This document shows positions 39,101 through 54,200 of a DNA stretch of 64,000 nt, in pieces; the stretch's first letter is position 1, and every line of letters begins with the position of its first letter. Origin of the DNA: Embiotoca jacksoni (Eukaryota > Chordata > Actinopteri > Embiotocidae); contig JAKOON010000013.1 of the NCBI GenBank assembly GCA_022577435.1, positions 1,418,501-1,482,500 on the forward strand. The letters run 5' to 3'. The notes under the pieces are model-generated. The model was not told where the DNA came from. It did not search any database and was given only the letters and a program-made list of their open reading frames with translations. Made by a program: the position numbers and the translations under genes.

Positions 39101-41980
39101 ACGATAACATGTCGTCTAAAATATGATAAAAAAGTCATACTATAACATGTCGTCTAAAATATGATAAAAAAGTCATACTATAACATGTCGTCTAAAATAT
39201 CATAAAAAAGTCACACTATAGCATGTCGTCTAAAATATCATAAAAAAGTCACACTATAGCATGTCGTCTAAAATATCATAAAAAAGTCACACTATAGCAT
39301 GTCGTCTAAAATATGATAAAAAAGTCATACTATAGCATGTCGTCTAAAATATGATAAAAAAAAGTCATACTATAACATGTCGTCTAAAATATCATAAAAA
39401 AGTCATACTGTAGCATGTCGTCTAAAATATGATAAAAAAGACATACTATAGCATGTCGTCTAAAATATGATAAAAAAGTCATACGATAACATGACGTCTA
39501 AAATATGATAAAAAAGTCATACTATAACATGTCGTCTAAAATATGATAAAAAAGTCATACTATAGCATGTCGTCTAAAATATCATAAAAAAGTCACACTA
39601 TAGCATGTCGTCTAAAATATGATAAAAAAGTCATACGATAACATGTCGTCTAAAATATGATAAAAAGGTCATACTATAACATGTCGTCTAAAATATGATA
39701 AAAAAGTCATACTATAACATGTCGTCTAAAATATCATAAAAAAGTCACACTATAGCATGTCGTCTAAAATATGATAAAAAAGTCATACTATAGCATGTCG
39801 TCTGAAATATGATAAAAAAGTCATACGATAACATGTCTAAAATATGATAAAAAAGTCATACTATAACATGTCGTCTAAAATATCATAAAAAAGTCATACT
39901 ATAACATGTCGTCTAAAATATCATAAAAAAGTCACACTATAGCATGTCGTCTAAAATATCATAAAAAAGTCACACTATAGCATGTCGTCTAAAATATCAT
40001 AAAAAAGTCACACTATAGCATGTCGTCTGAAATATGATAAAAAAGTCATACGATAACATGTCGTCTAAAATATGATAAAAAAGTCATACTATAACATGTC
40101 GTCTAAAATATGATAAAAAAGTCATACTATAACATGTCGTCTAAAATATCATAAAAAAGTCACACTATAGCATGTCGTCTAAAATATCATAAAAAAGTCA
40201 CACTATAGCATGTCGTCTAAAATATCATAAAAAAGTCACACTATAGCATGTCGTCTAAAATATGATAAAAAAGTCATACTATAGCATGTCGTCTAAAATA
40301 TGATAAAAAAAAGTCATACTATAACATGTCGTCTAAAATATCATAAAAAAGTCATACTATAGCATGTCGTCTAAAATATGATAAAAAAGTCATACGATAA
40401 CATGTCGTCTAAAATATGATAAAAAAGTCATGCTATAGCATGTCGTCTAAAATATGATAAAAAAGTCACACTATAGCATGTCGTCTAAAATATGATAAAA
40501 AATCATACTATAACATGTCGTCTAAAATATGATAAAAAAAAGTCATACTATAGCATGTCTTCTAAAATATGATAAAAAAAAAAGTCATACTATAGTATGT
40601 CGTCTAAAATATGATAAAAAAAAAGTCATACTATAGCATGTCGTCTGAAATATGATAAAAAAGTCATACTATAGCATGTCGTCTAAAATATGATAAAAAA
40701 GTCATACTATAGCATGTCGTCTGAAATATGATAAAAAAGTCATACTATAGCATGTCGTCTAAAATATGATAAAAAAGTCATACTATAACATGTCGTCTAA
40801 AATATGATAAAAAAAAAGTCATACTATAGCATGTCTTCTAAAATATGATAAAAAAAAAAAGTCATACTATAGCATGTCGTCTGAAATATGATAAAAAAGT
40901 CATACTATAGCATGTCGACTAAAATATGATAAAAAAAAAGTCATACTATAGCATGTCTTCTAAAATATGATAAAAAAAAGTCATACTATAGCATGTCGTC
41001 TGAAATATGATAAAAAAAAGTCATACTATAGCATGTCGACTAAAATATGATAAAAAAAAGTCATACTATAGCATGTCTTCTAAAATATGATAAAAAAAAA
41101 AGTCAAACTATAGCATGTCGTCTAAAATATGATAAAAAAGTCATACTATAGCATGTCGTCTAAAATATGATAAAAAAGTCATTCTATAGCATGTCGTCTG
41201 AAATATGATAAAAAAAGTCATACTATAGCATGTCGTCTAAAATATGATAAAAAAAGTCATTCTATAACATGTCGTCTAAAATATGATAAAAAAGTCATAC
41301 TATAGCATGTCGTCTAAAATATCATAAAAAAGTCACACTAAAGCATGTCGTCTGAAATATGATAAAAAAAGTCATACGATAACATGTCGTCTAAAATATG
41401 ATAAAAAAGTCATACTATAACATGTCGTCTAAAATATCATAAAAAAGTCACACTATAGCATGTCGTCTAAAATATGATAAAAAAGTCACACTATAGCATG
41501 TCGTCTGAAATATGATAAAAAAGTCATACGATAACATGTCGTCTAAAATATGATAAAAAAGTCATACTATAGCATGTCGTCTAAAATATCATAAAAAAGT
41601 CACACTATAGCATGTCGTCTAAAATATCATAAAAAAGTCACACTATAGCATGTCGTCTAAAATATGATAAAAAAGTCATACTATAACATGTCGTCTAAAA
41701 TATCATAAAAAAGTCACACTATAGCATGTCGTCTAAAATATCATAAAAAAGTCACACTATAGCATGTCGTCTAAAATATCATAAAAAAGTCACACTATAG
41801 CATGTCGTCTAAAATATCATAAAAAAGTCACACTATAGCATGTCGTCTAAAATATCATAAAAAAGTCACACTATAGCATGTCGTCTAAAATATGATAAAA
41901 AAAAGTCATACTATAACATGTCGTCTAAAATATCATAAAAAAGTCATACTGTAGCATGTCGTCTAAAATATGATAAAAAA
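36170..41980 (+). repeat. Nested duplication in array 6, first copy
   Basis: This corresponds unit for unit to about 43,280-49,090 at an offset of about 7,110 bp. The matching private markers are ATGACGTCT (39491 and 46600), AAAAAGGTCATAC (about 39661 and 46770), GATAACATGTCTAAA (39831 and 46940), GTCATGCTATAG (40427 and 47536) and GTCATACTGTAG (41943 and 49054). Edges are approximate. Confidence 0.7.
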
Positions 41981-43279
41981 GTCATACTATAGCATGTCGT
42001 CTAAAATATGATAAAAAAAAGTCATACTATAGCATGTCGTCTGAAATATGATAAAAAAGTCATACTATAGCATGTCGACTAAAATATGATAAAAAAAAGT
42101 CATACTATAGCATGTCTTCTAAAATATGATAAAAAAAAAAGTCAAACTATAGCATGTCGTCTAAAATATGATAAAAAAGTCATACTATAGCATGTCGTCT
42201 GAAATATGATAAAAAAAGTCATACGATAACATGTCGTCTAAAATATGATAAAAAAAAGTCATACTATAACATGTCGTCTAAAATATGATAAAAAAGTCAT
42301 ACTATAACATGTCGTCTAAAATATCATAAAAAAGTCACACTATAGTATGTCGTCTAAAATATCATAAAAAAGTCACACTATAGCATGTCGTCTAAAATAT
42401 CATAAAAAAGTCACACTATAGCATGTCGTCTAAAATATGATAAAAAAGTCATACTATAGCATGTCGTCTAAAATATGATAAAAAAAAGTCATACTATAAC
42501 ATGTCGTCTAAAATATCATAAAAAAGTCATACTGTAGCATGTCGTCTAAAATATGATAAAAAAGTCATACGATAACATGTCGTCTAAAATATGATAAAAA
42601 AGTCATACTATAACATGTCGTCTAAAATATGATAAAAAAAGTCATACTATAGCATGTCGTCTAAAATATCATAAAAAAGTCACACTATAGCATGTCGTCT
42701 AAAATATCATAAAAAAGTCACACTATAGCATGTCGTCTAAAATATGATAAAAAAGTCATACTATAGCATGTCGTCTAAAATATGATAAAAAAGTCATACT
42801 ATAACATGTCGTCTAAAATATGATAAAAAAAAAAGTCATACTATAGCATGTCTTCTAAAATATGATAAAAAAAAAAGTCATACTATAGTATGTCGTCTAA
42901 AATATGATAAAAAAAAAGTCATACTATAGCATGTCGTCTGAAATATGATAAAAAAGTCATACTATAGCATGTCGTCTAAAATATGATAAAAAAGTCATAC
43001 TATAGCATGTCGTCTAAAATATGATAAAAAAAAAAGTCATACTATAGCATGTCGTCTGAAATATGATAAAAAAGTCATACTATAGCATGTCGTCTAAAAT
43101 ATGATAAAAAAGTCATACTATAACATGTCGTCTAAAATATGATAAAAAAAAAGTCATACTATAGCATGTCTTCTAAAATATGATAAAAAAAAAAGTCATA
43201 CTATAGCATGTCGTCTGAAATATGATAAAAAAGTCATACTATAGCATGTCGTCTAAAATATGATAAAAAAAAGTCATAC

Positions 43280-46200
43280 TATAGCATGTCGTCTGAAATA
43301 TGATAAAAAAGTCATACTATAGCATGTCGACTAAAATATGATAAAAAAAAGTCATACTATAGCATGTCTTCTAAAATATGATAAAAAAAAAAAGTCAAAC
43401 TATAGCATGTCGTCTAAAATATGATAAAAAAGTCATACTATAGCATGTCGTCTGAAATATGATAAAAAAAGTCATACGATAACATGTCGTCTAAAATATG
43501 ATAAAAAAAAGTCATACTATAACATGTCGTCTAAAATATGATAAAAAAGTCATACTATAACATGTCGTCTAAAATATCATAAAAAAGTCACACTATAGTA
43601 TGTCGTCTAAAATATCATAAAAAAGTCACACTATAGCATGTCGTCTAAAATATCATAAAAAAGTCACACTATAGCATGTCGTCTAAAATATGATAAAAAA
43701 GTCATACTATAGCATGTCGTCTAAAATATGATAAAAAAAAGTCATACTATAACATGTCGTCTAAAATATCATAAAAAAGTCATACTGTAGCATGTCGTCT
43801 AAAATATGATAAAAAAGTCATACGATAACATGTCGTCTAAAATATGATAAAAAAGTCATACTATAACATGTCGTCTAAAATATGATAAAAAAAGTCATAC
43901 TATAGCATGTCGTCTAAAATATCATAAAAAAGTCACACTATAGCATGTCGTCTAAAATATCATAAAAAAGTCACACTATAGCATGTCGTCTAAAATATGA
44001 TAAAAAAGTCATACTATAGCATGTCGTCTAAAATATGATAAAAAAGTCATACTATAACATGTCGTCTAAAATATGATAAAAAAAAAGTCATACTATAGCA
44101 TGTCTTCTAAAATATGATAAAAAAAAAAGTCATACTATAGTATGTCGTCTAAAATATGATAAAAAAAAAGTCATACTATAGCATGTCGTCTGAAATATGA
44201 TAAAAAAGTCATACTATAGCATGTCGTCTAAAATATGATAAAAAAGTCATACTATAGCATGTCGTCTAAAATATAATAAAAAAAAAGTCATACTATAGCA
44301 TGTCGTCTGAAATATGATAAAAAAGTCATACTATAGCATGTCGTCTAAAATATGATAAAAAAGTCATACTATAACATGTCGTCTAAAATATGATAAAAAA
44401 AAAAGTCATACTATAGCATGTCTTCTAAAATATGATAAAAAAAAAAGTCATACTATAGCATGTCGTCTGAAATATGATAAAAAAGTCATACTATAGCATG
44501 TCGACTAAAATATGATAAAAAAAAAGTCATACTATAGCATGTCTTCTAAAATATGATAAAAAAAAGTCATACTATAGCATGTCGTCTGAAATATGATAAA
44601 AAAGTCATACTATAGCATGTCGACTAAAATATGATAAAAAAAAGTCATACTATAGCATGTCTTCTAAAATATGATAAAAAAAAAAAGTCAAACTATAGCA
44701 TGTCGTCTAAAATATGATAAAAAAGTCATACTATAGCATGTCGTCTGAAATATGATAAAAAAAGTCATACTATAACATGTCGTCTAAAATATCATAAAAA
44801 AGTCATACTGTAGCATGTCGTCTGAAATATGATAAAAAAGTCATACGATAACATGTCGTCTAAAATATGATAAAAAAGTCATACTATAACATGTCGTCTA
44901 AAATATGATAAAAAAAAGTCATACTATAGCATGTCGTCTAAAATATCATAAAAAAGTCACACTATAGCATGTCGTCTAAAATATCATAAAAAAGTCACAC
45001 TATAGCATGTCGTCTAAAATATGATAAAAAAGTCATACTATAGCATGTCGTCTAAAATATGATAAAAAAGTCATACTATAACATGTCGTCTAAAATATGA
45101 TAAAAAAAAAGTCATACTATAGCATGTCTTCTAAAATATGATAAAAAAAAAAGTCATACTATAGTATGTCGTCTAAAATATGATAAAAAAAAAGTCATAC
45201 TATAGCATGTCGTCTGAAATATGATAAAAAAGTCATACTATAGCATGTCGTCTAAAATATGATAAAAAAGTCATACTATAGCATGTCGTCTAAAATATGA
45301 TAAAAAAAAAGTCATACTATAGCATGTCGTCTGAAATATGATAAAAAAGTCATACTATAGCATGTCGTCTAAAATATGATAAAAAAGTCATACTATAACA
45401 TGTCGTCTAAAATATGATAAAAAAAAGTCATACTATAGCATGTCTTCTAAAATATGATAAAAAAAAAAGTCATACTATAGCATGTCGTCTGAAATATGAT
45501 AAAAAAGTCATACTATAGCATGTCGACTAAAATATGATAAAAAAAAAGTCATACTATAGCATGTCTTCTAAAATATGATAAAAAAAAGTCATACTATAGC
45601 ATGTCGTCTGAAATATGATAAAAAAGTCATACTATAGCATGTCGACTAAAATATGATAAAAAAAAGTCATACTATAGCATGTCTTCTAAAATATGATAAA
45701 AAAAAAAGTCAAACTATAGCATGTCGTCTAAAATATGATAAAAAAGTCATACTATAGCATGTCGTCTAAAATATGATAAAAAAGTCATTCTATAGCATGT
45801 CGTCTGAAATATGATAAAAAAAAGTCATACTATAGCATGTCGTCTAAAATATGATAAAAAAAGTCATTCTATAACATGTCGTCTAAAATATGATAAAAAA
45901 GTCATACTATAGCATGTCGTCTAAAATATCATAAAAAAGTCACACTATAGCATGTCGTCTAAAATATGATAAAAAAGTCATACTAAAGCATGTCGTCTGA
46001 AATATGATAAAAAAGTCATACGATAACATGTCGTCTAAAATATGATAAAAAAGTCATACTATAACATGTCGTCTAAAATATGATAAAAAAGTCATACTAT
46101 AACATGTCGTCTAAAATATCATAAAAAAGTCACACTATAGCATGTCGTCTAAAATATGATAAAAAAGTCATACTATAGCATGTCGTCTGAAATATGATAA

Positions 46201-49090
46201 AAAAGTCATACGATAACATGTCGTCTAAAATATGATAAAAAAGTCATACTATAACATGTCGTCTAAAATATGATAAAAAAGTCATACTATAACATGTCGT
46301 CTAAAATATCATAAAAAAGTCACACTATAGCATGTCGTCTAAAATATCATAAAAAAGTCACACTATAGCATGTCGTCTAAAATATCATAAAAAAGTCACA
46401 CTATAGCATGTCGTCTAAAATATGATAAAAAAGTCATACTATAGCATGTCGTCTAAAATATGATAAAAAAAAGTCATACTATAACATGTCGTCTAAAATA
46501 TCATAAAAAAGTCATACTGTAGCATGTCGTCTAAAATATGATAAAAAAGACATACTATAGCATGTCGTCTAAAATATGATAAAAAAGTCATACGATAACA
46601 TGACGTCTAAAATATGATAAAAAAGTCATACTATAACATGTCGTCTAAAATATGATAAAAAAGTCATACTATAGCATGTCGTCTAAAATATCATAAAAAA
46701 GTCACACTATAGCATGTCGTCTAAAATATGATAAAAAAGTCATACGATAACATGTCGTCTAAAATATGATAAAAAGGTCATACTATAACATGTCGTCTAA
46801 AATATGATAAAAAAGTCATACTATAACATGTCGTCTAAAATATCATAAAAAAGTCACACTATAGCATGTCGTCTAAAATATGATAAAAAAGTCATACTAT
46901 AGCATGTCGTCTGAAATATGATAAAAAAGTCATACGATAACATGTCTAAAATATGATAAAAAAGTCATACTATAACATGTCGTCTAAAATATCATAAAAA
47001 AGTCATACTATAACATGTCGTCTAAAATATCATAAAAAAGTCACACTATAGCATGTCGTCTAAAATATCATAAAAAAGTCACACTATAGCATGTCGTCTA
47101 AAATATCATAAAAAAGTCACACTATAGCATGTCGTCTGAAATATGATAAAAAAGTCATACGATAACATGTCGTCTAAAATATGATAAAAAAGTCATACTA
47201 TAACATGTCGTCTAAAATATGATAAAAAAGTCATACTATAACATGTCGTCTAAAATATCATAAAAAAGTCACACTATAGCATGTCGTCTAAAATATCATA
47301 AAAAAGTCACACTATAGCATGTCGTCTAAAATATCATAAAAAAGTCACACTATAGCATGTCGTCTAAAATATGATAAAAAAGTCATACTATAGCATGTCG
47401 TCTAAAATATGATAAAAAAAAGTCATACTATAACATGTCGTCTAAAATATCATAAAAAAGTCATACTATAGCATGTCGTCTAAAATATGATAAAAAAGTC
47501 ATACGATAACATGTCGTCTAAAATATGATAAAAAAGTCATGCTATAGCATGTCGTCTAAAATATGATAAAAAAGTCACACTATAGCATGTCGTCTAAAAT
47601 ATGATAAAAAAGTCATACTATAACATGTCGTCTAAAATATGATAAAAAAAAGTCATACTATAGCATGTCTTCTAAAATATGATAAAAAAAAAAGTCATAC
47701 TATAGTATGTCGTCTAAAATATGATAAAAAAAAAAGTCATACTATAGCATGTCGTCTGAAATATGATAAAAAAGTCATACTATAGCATGTCGTCTAAAAT
47801 ATGATAAAAAAGTCATACTATAGCATGTCGTCTGAAATATGATAAAAAAGTCATACTATAGCATGTCGTCTAAAATATGATAAAAAAGTCATACTATAAC
47901 ATGTCGTCTAAAATATGATAAAAAAAAAAGTCATACTATAGCATGTCTTCTAAAATATGATAAAAAAAAAAAGTCATACTATAGCATGTCGTCTGAAATA
48001 TGATAAAAAAGTCATACTATAGCATGTCGACTAAAATATGATAAAAAAAAGTCATACTATAGCATGTCTTCTAAAATATGATAAAAAAAAGTCATACTAT
48101 AGCATGTCGTCTGAAATATGATAAAAAAAAGTCATACTATAGCATGTCGACTAAAATATGATAAAAAAAAGTCATACTATAGCATGTCTTCTAAAATATG
48201 ATAAAAAAAAAAGTCAAACTATAGCATGTCGTCTAAAATATGATAAAAAAGTCATACTACAGCATGTCGTCTAAAATATGATAAAAAAGTCATTCTATAG
48301 CATGTCGTCTGAAATATGATAAAAAAAGTCATACTATAGCATGTCGTCTAAAATATGATAAAAAAAGTCATTCTATAACATGTCGTCTAAAATATGATAA
48401 AAAAGTCATACTATAGCATGTCGTCTAAAATATCATAAAAAAGTCACACTAAAGCATGTCGTCTGAAATATGATAAAAAAAGTCATACGATAACATGTCG
48501 TCTAAAATATGATAAAAAAGTCATACTATAACATGTCGTCTAAAATATCATAAAAAAGTCACACTATAGCATGTCGTCTAAAATATGATAAAAAAGTCAC
48601 ACTATAGCATGTCGTCTGAAATATGATAAAAAAGTCATACGATAACATGTCGTCTAAAATATGATAAAAAAGTCATACTATAGCATGTCGTCTAAAATAT
48701 CATAAAAAAGTCACACTATAGCATGTCGTCTAAAATATCATAAAAAAGTCACACTATAGCATGTCGTCTAAAATATGATAAAAAAGTCATACTATAACAT
48801 GTCGTCTAAAATATCATAAAAAAGTCACACTATAGCATGTCGTCTAAAATATCATAAAAAAGTCACACTATAGCATGTCGTCTAAAATATCATAAAAAAG
48901 TCACACTATAGCATGTCGTCTAAAATATCATAAAAAAGTCACACTATAGCATGTCGTCTAAAATATCATAAAAAAGTCACACTATAGCATGTCGTCTAAA
49001 ATATGATAAAAAAAAGTCATACTATAACATGTCGTCTAAAATATCATAAAAAAGTCATACTGTAGCATGTCGTCTAAAATATGATAAAAA
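43280..49090 (+). repeat. Nested duplication in array 6, second copy
   Basis: Second copy of the block at 36,170-41,980. The segment 42,035-43,280 also resembles the start of the first copy, so the duplication boundary is itself a repeat. Confidence 0.7.
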
Positions 49091-49532
49091 AGTCATACTA
49101 TAGCATGTCGTCTAAAATATGATAAAAAAGTCATACGATAACATGTCGTCTAAAATATGATAAAAAAGTCATACTATAGCATGTCGTCTAAAATATGATA
49201 AAAAAGTCATACTATAGCATGTCGTCTAAAATATCATAAAAAAGTCACACTATAGCATGTCGTCTAAAATATCATAAAAAAGTCACACTATAGCATGTCG
49301 TCTAAAATATGATAAAAAAGTCATACTATAGCATGTCGTCTAAAATATGATAAAAAAGTCATACTATAACATGTCGTCTAAAATATGATAAAAAAAAAGT
49401 CATACTATAGCATGTCTTCTAAAATATGATAAAAAAAAAAGTCATACTATAGTATGTCGTCTAAAATATGATAAAAAAGTCATACTATAGTATGTCGTCT
49501 AAAATATGATAAAAAAAAGTCATACTATAGCA

Positions 49533-51250
49533 TGTCGTCTGAAATATGATAAAAAAGTCATACGATAACATGTCGTCTAAAATATGATAAAAAAGTCATA
49601 CTATAACATGTCGTCTAAAATATGATAAAAAAGTCATACTATAACATGTCGTCTAAAATATCATAAAAAAGTCACACTATAGCATGTCGTCTAAAATATC
49701 ATAAAAAAGTCACACTATAGCATGTCGTCTAAAATATGATAAAAAAGTCATACTATAGCATGTCGTCTAAAATATGATAAAAAAAAGTCATACTATAACA
49801 TGTCGTCTAAAATATCATAAAAAAGTCATACTGTAGCATGTCGTCTAAAATATGATAAAAAAGACATACTATAGCATGTCGTCTAAAATATGATAAAAAA
49901 GTCATACGATAACATGACGTCTAAAATATGATAAAAAAGTCATACTATAACATGTCGTCTAAAATATGATAAAAAAGTCATACTATAGCATGTCGTCTAA
50001 AATATCATAAAAAAGTCACACTATAGCATGTCGTCTAAAATATGATAAAAAAGTCATACGATAACATGTCGTCTAAAATATGATAAAAAGGTCATACTAT
50101 AACATGTCGTCTAAAATATGATAAAAAAGTCATACTATAACATGTCGTCTAAAATATCATAAAAAAGTCACACTATAGCATGTCGTCTAAAATATGATAA
50201 AAAAGTCATACTATAGCATGTCGTCTGAAATATGATAAAAAAGTCATACGATAACATGTCTAAAATATGATAAAAAAGTCATACTATAACATGTCGTCTA
50301 AAATATCATAAAAAAGTCATACTATAACATGTCGTCTAAAATATCATAAAAAAGTCACACTATAGCATGTCGTCTAAAATATCATAAAAAAGTCACACTA
50401 TAGCATGTCGTCTAAAATATCATAAAAAAGTCACACTATAGCATGTCGTCTGAAATATGATAAAAAAGTCATACGATAACATGTCGTCTAAAATATGATA
50501 AAAAAGTCATACTATAACATGTCGTCTAAAATATGATAAAAAAGTCATACTATAACATGTCGTCTAAAATATCATAAAAAAGTCACACTATAGCATGTCG
50601 TCTAAAATATCATAAAAAAGTCACACTATAGCATGTCGTCTAAAATATCATAAAAAAGTCACACTATAGCATGTCGTCTAAAATATGATAAAAAAGTCAT
50701 ACTATAGCATGTCGTCTAAAATATGATAAAAAAAAGTCATACTATAACATGTCGTCTAAAATATCATAAAAAAGTCATACTATAGCATGTCGTCTAAAAT
50801 ATGATAAAAAAGTCATACGATAACATGTCGTCTAAAATATGATAAAAAAGTCATGCTATAGCATGTCGTCTAAAATATGATAAAAAAGTCACACTATAGC
50901 ATGTCGTCTAAAATATGATAAAAAAGTCATACTATAACATGTCGTCTAAAATATGATAAAAAAAAGTCATACTATAGCATGTCTTCTAAAATATGATAAA
51001 AAAAAAAGTCATACTATAGTATGTCGTCTAAAATATGATAAAAAAAAAGTCATACTATAGCATGTCGTCTGAAATATGATAAAAAAGTCATACTATAGCA
51101 TGTCGTCTAAAATATGATAAAAAAGTCATACTATAGCATGTCGTCTGAAATATGATAAAAAAGTCATACTATAGCATGTCGTCTAAAATATGATAAAAAA
51201 GTCATACTATAACATGTCGTCTAAAATATGATAAAAAAAAAGTCATACTA
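49533..51250 (+). repeat. Nested duplication in array 6, third partial copy
   Basis: It repeats 46,181-47,940 at an offset of about 3,314 bp: ATGACGTCT at 49914, GATAACATGTCTAAA at about 50255, GTCATGC at 50850. Upstream of these markers the offset becomes 3,352 bp, a difference of exactly one 38-bp unit, matching one fewer ATATCAT unit near 49,700. A local duplication follows: ATATGTTAAAAAAAAAG units at about 51,430 and 52,025. Confidence 0.65.
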
Positions 51251-54200
51251 TAGCATGTCTTCTAAAATATGATAAAAAAAAAAAGTCATACTATAGCATG
51301 TCGTCTGAAATATGATAAAAAAAAGTCATACTATAGCATGTCGACTAAAATATGATAAAAAAAAAGTCATACTATAGCATGTCGTCTAAAATATGATAAA
51401 AAAGTCATACTATAACATGTCGACTAAAATATGTTAAAAAAAAAGTCATACTATAGCATGTCTTCTAAAATATGATAAAAAAAAGTCATACTATAGCATG
51501 TCGTCTGAAATATGATAAAAAAAAGTCATACTATAGCATGTCGACTAAAATATGATAAAAAAAAAGTCATACTATAGCATGTCTTCTAAAATATGATTAA
51601 AAAAAAAGTCAAACTATAGCATGTCGTCTAAAATATGATAAAAAAGTCATACTATAGCATGTCGTCTAAAATATGATAAAAAAGTCATTCTATAGCATGT
51701 CGTCTGAAATATGATAAAAAAAGTCATACTATAGCATGTCGTCTAAAATATGATAAAAAAAGTCATTCTATAACATGTCGTCTAAAATATGATAAAAAAG
51801 TCATACTATAGCATGTCGTCTAAAATATCATAAAAAAGTCACACTAAAGCATGTCGTCTAAAATATGATAAAAAAGTCATACTATAACATGTCGTCTAAA
51901 ATATGATAAAAAAAAAGTCATACTATAGCATGTCTTCTAAAATATGATAAAAAAAAAAAGTCATACTATAGCATGTCGTCTGAAATATGATAAAAAAGTC
52001 ATACTATAGCATGTCGACTAAAATATGTTAAAAAAAAAGTCATACTATAGCATGTCTTCTAAAATATGATAAAAAAAAGTCATACTATAGCATGTCGTCT
52101 GAAATATGATAAAAAAAAGTCATACTATAGCATGTCGACTAAAATATGATAAAAAAAAAAGTCATACTATAGCATGTCTTCTAAAATATGATTAAAAAAA
52201 AAGTCAAACTATAGCATGTCGTCTAAAATATGATAAAAAAGTCATACTATAGCATGTCGTCTAAAATATGATAAAAAAGTCATTCTATAGCATGTCGTCT
52301 GAAATATGATAAAAAAAGTCATACTATAGCATGTCGTCTAAAATATGATAAAAAAAGTCATTCTATAACATGTCGTCTAAAATATGATAAAAAAGTCATA
52401 CTATAGCATGTCGTCTAAAATATCATAAAAAAGTCACACTAAAGCATGTCGTCTGAAATATGATAAAAAAAGTCATACGATAACATGTCGTCTAAAATAT
52501 GATAAAAAAGTCATACTATAACATGTCGTCTAAAATATCATAAAAAAGTCACACTATAGCATGTCGTCTAAAATATGATAAAAAAGTCACACTATAGCAT
52601 GTCGTCTGAAATATGATAAAAAAGTCATACGATAACATGTCGTCTAAAATATGATAAAAAAGTCATACTATAGCATGTCGTCTAAAATATCATAAAAAAG
52701 TCACACTATAGCATGTCGTCTAAAATATCATAAAAAAGTCACACTATAGCATGTCGTCTAAAATATGATAAAAAAGTCATACTATAACATGTCGTCTAAA
52801 ATATCATAAAAAAGTCACACTATAGCATGTCGTCTAAAATATCATAAAAAAGTCACACTATAGCATGTCGTCTAAAATATCATAAAAAAGTCACACTATA
52901 GCATGTCGTCTAAAATATCATAAAAAAGTCACACTATAGCATGTCGTCTAAAATATCATAAAAAAGTCACACTATAGCATGTCGTCTAAAATATGATAAA
53001 AAAAAGTCATACTATAACATGTCGTCTAAAATATCATAAAAAAGTCATACTGTAGCATGTCGTCTAAAATATGATAAAAAAGTCATACTATAGCATGTCG
53101 TCTAAAATATGATAAAAAAGTCATACGATAACATGTCGTCTAAAATATGATAAAAAAGTCATACTATAGCATGTCGTCTAAAATATGATAAAAAAGTCAC
53201 ACTATAGCATGTCGTCTAAAATATCATAAAAAAGTCACACTATAGCATGTCGTCTAAAATATGATAAAAAAGTCATACTATAGCATGTCGTCTAAAATAT
53301 GATAAAAAAGTCATACTATAACATGTCGTCTAAAATATGATAAAAAAAAAGTCATACTATAGCATGTCTTCTAAAATATGATAAAAAAAAAAGTCATACT
53401 ATAGTATGTCGTCTAAAATATGATAAAAAAGTCATACTATAGTATGTCGTCTAAAATATGATAAAAAAAAGTCATACTATAGCATGTCTTCTAAAATATG
53501 ATAAAAAAAAAGTCATACTATAGCATGTCGTCTGAAATATGATAAAAAAGTCATACTATAGCATGTCGACTAAAATATGATAAAAAAAAGTCATACTATA
53601 GCATGTCTTCTAAAATATGATAAAAAAGTCATACCATAGCATGTCGTCCAAAATATGATAAAAAAGTCATACTATAGCATGTCGACGAAAATATGATAAA
53701 AAAAAGTCATACTATAGCATGTCTTCTAAAATATGATAAAAAAAAGTCATACTATAGCATGTCGTCCAAAATATGATAAAAAAGTCACACTATAGCATGT
53801 CGACGAAAATATGATAAAAAAAAGTCATACTATAGCATGTCTTCTAAAATATGATAAAAAAAGTCATACTATAGCATGTCGTCCAAAATATGATAAAAAA
53901 GTCATACTATAGCATGTCGACGAAAATATGATAAAAAAAAGTCATACTATAGCATGTCTTCTAAAATATGATAAAAAAAAGTCATACTATAGCATGTCGT
54001 CTGAAATATGATAAAAAAGTCATACTATAGCATGTCGTCTAAAATATGATAAAAAAGTCATACTATAGCATGTCTTCTAAAATATGATAAAAAAAGTCAT
54101 ACTATAGCATGTCGTCCAAAATATGATAAAAAAGTCATACTATAGCATGTCTTCTAAAATATGATAAAAAAAAAAGTCATACTATAGCATGTCGTCGGAA

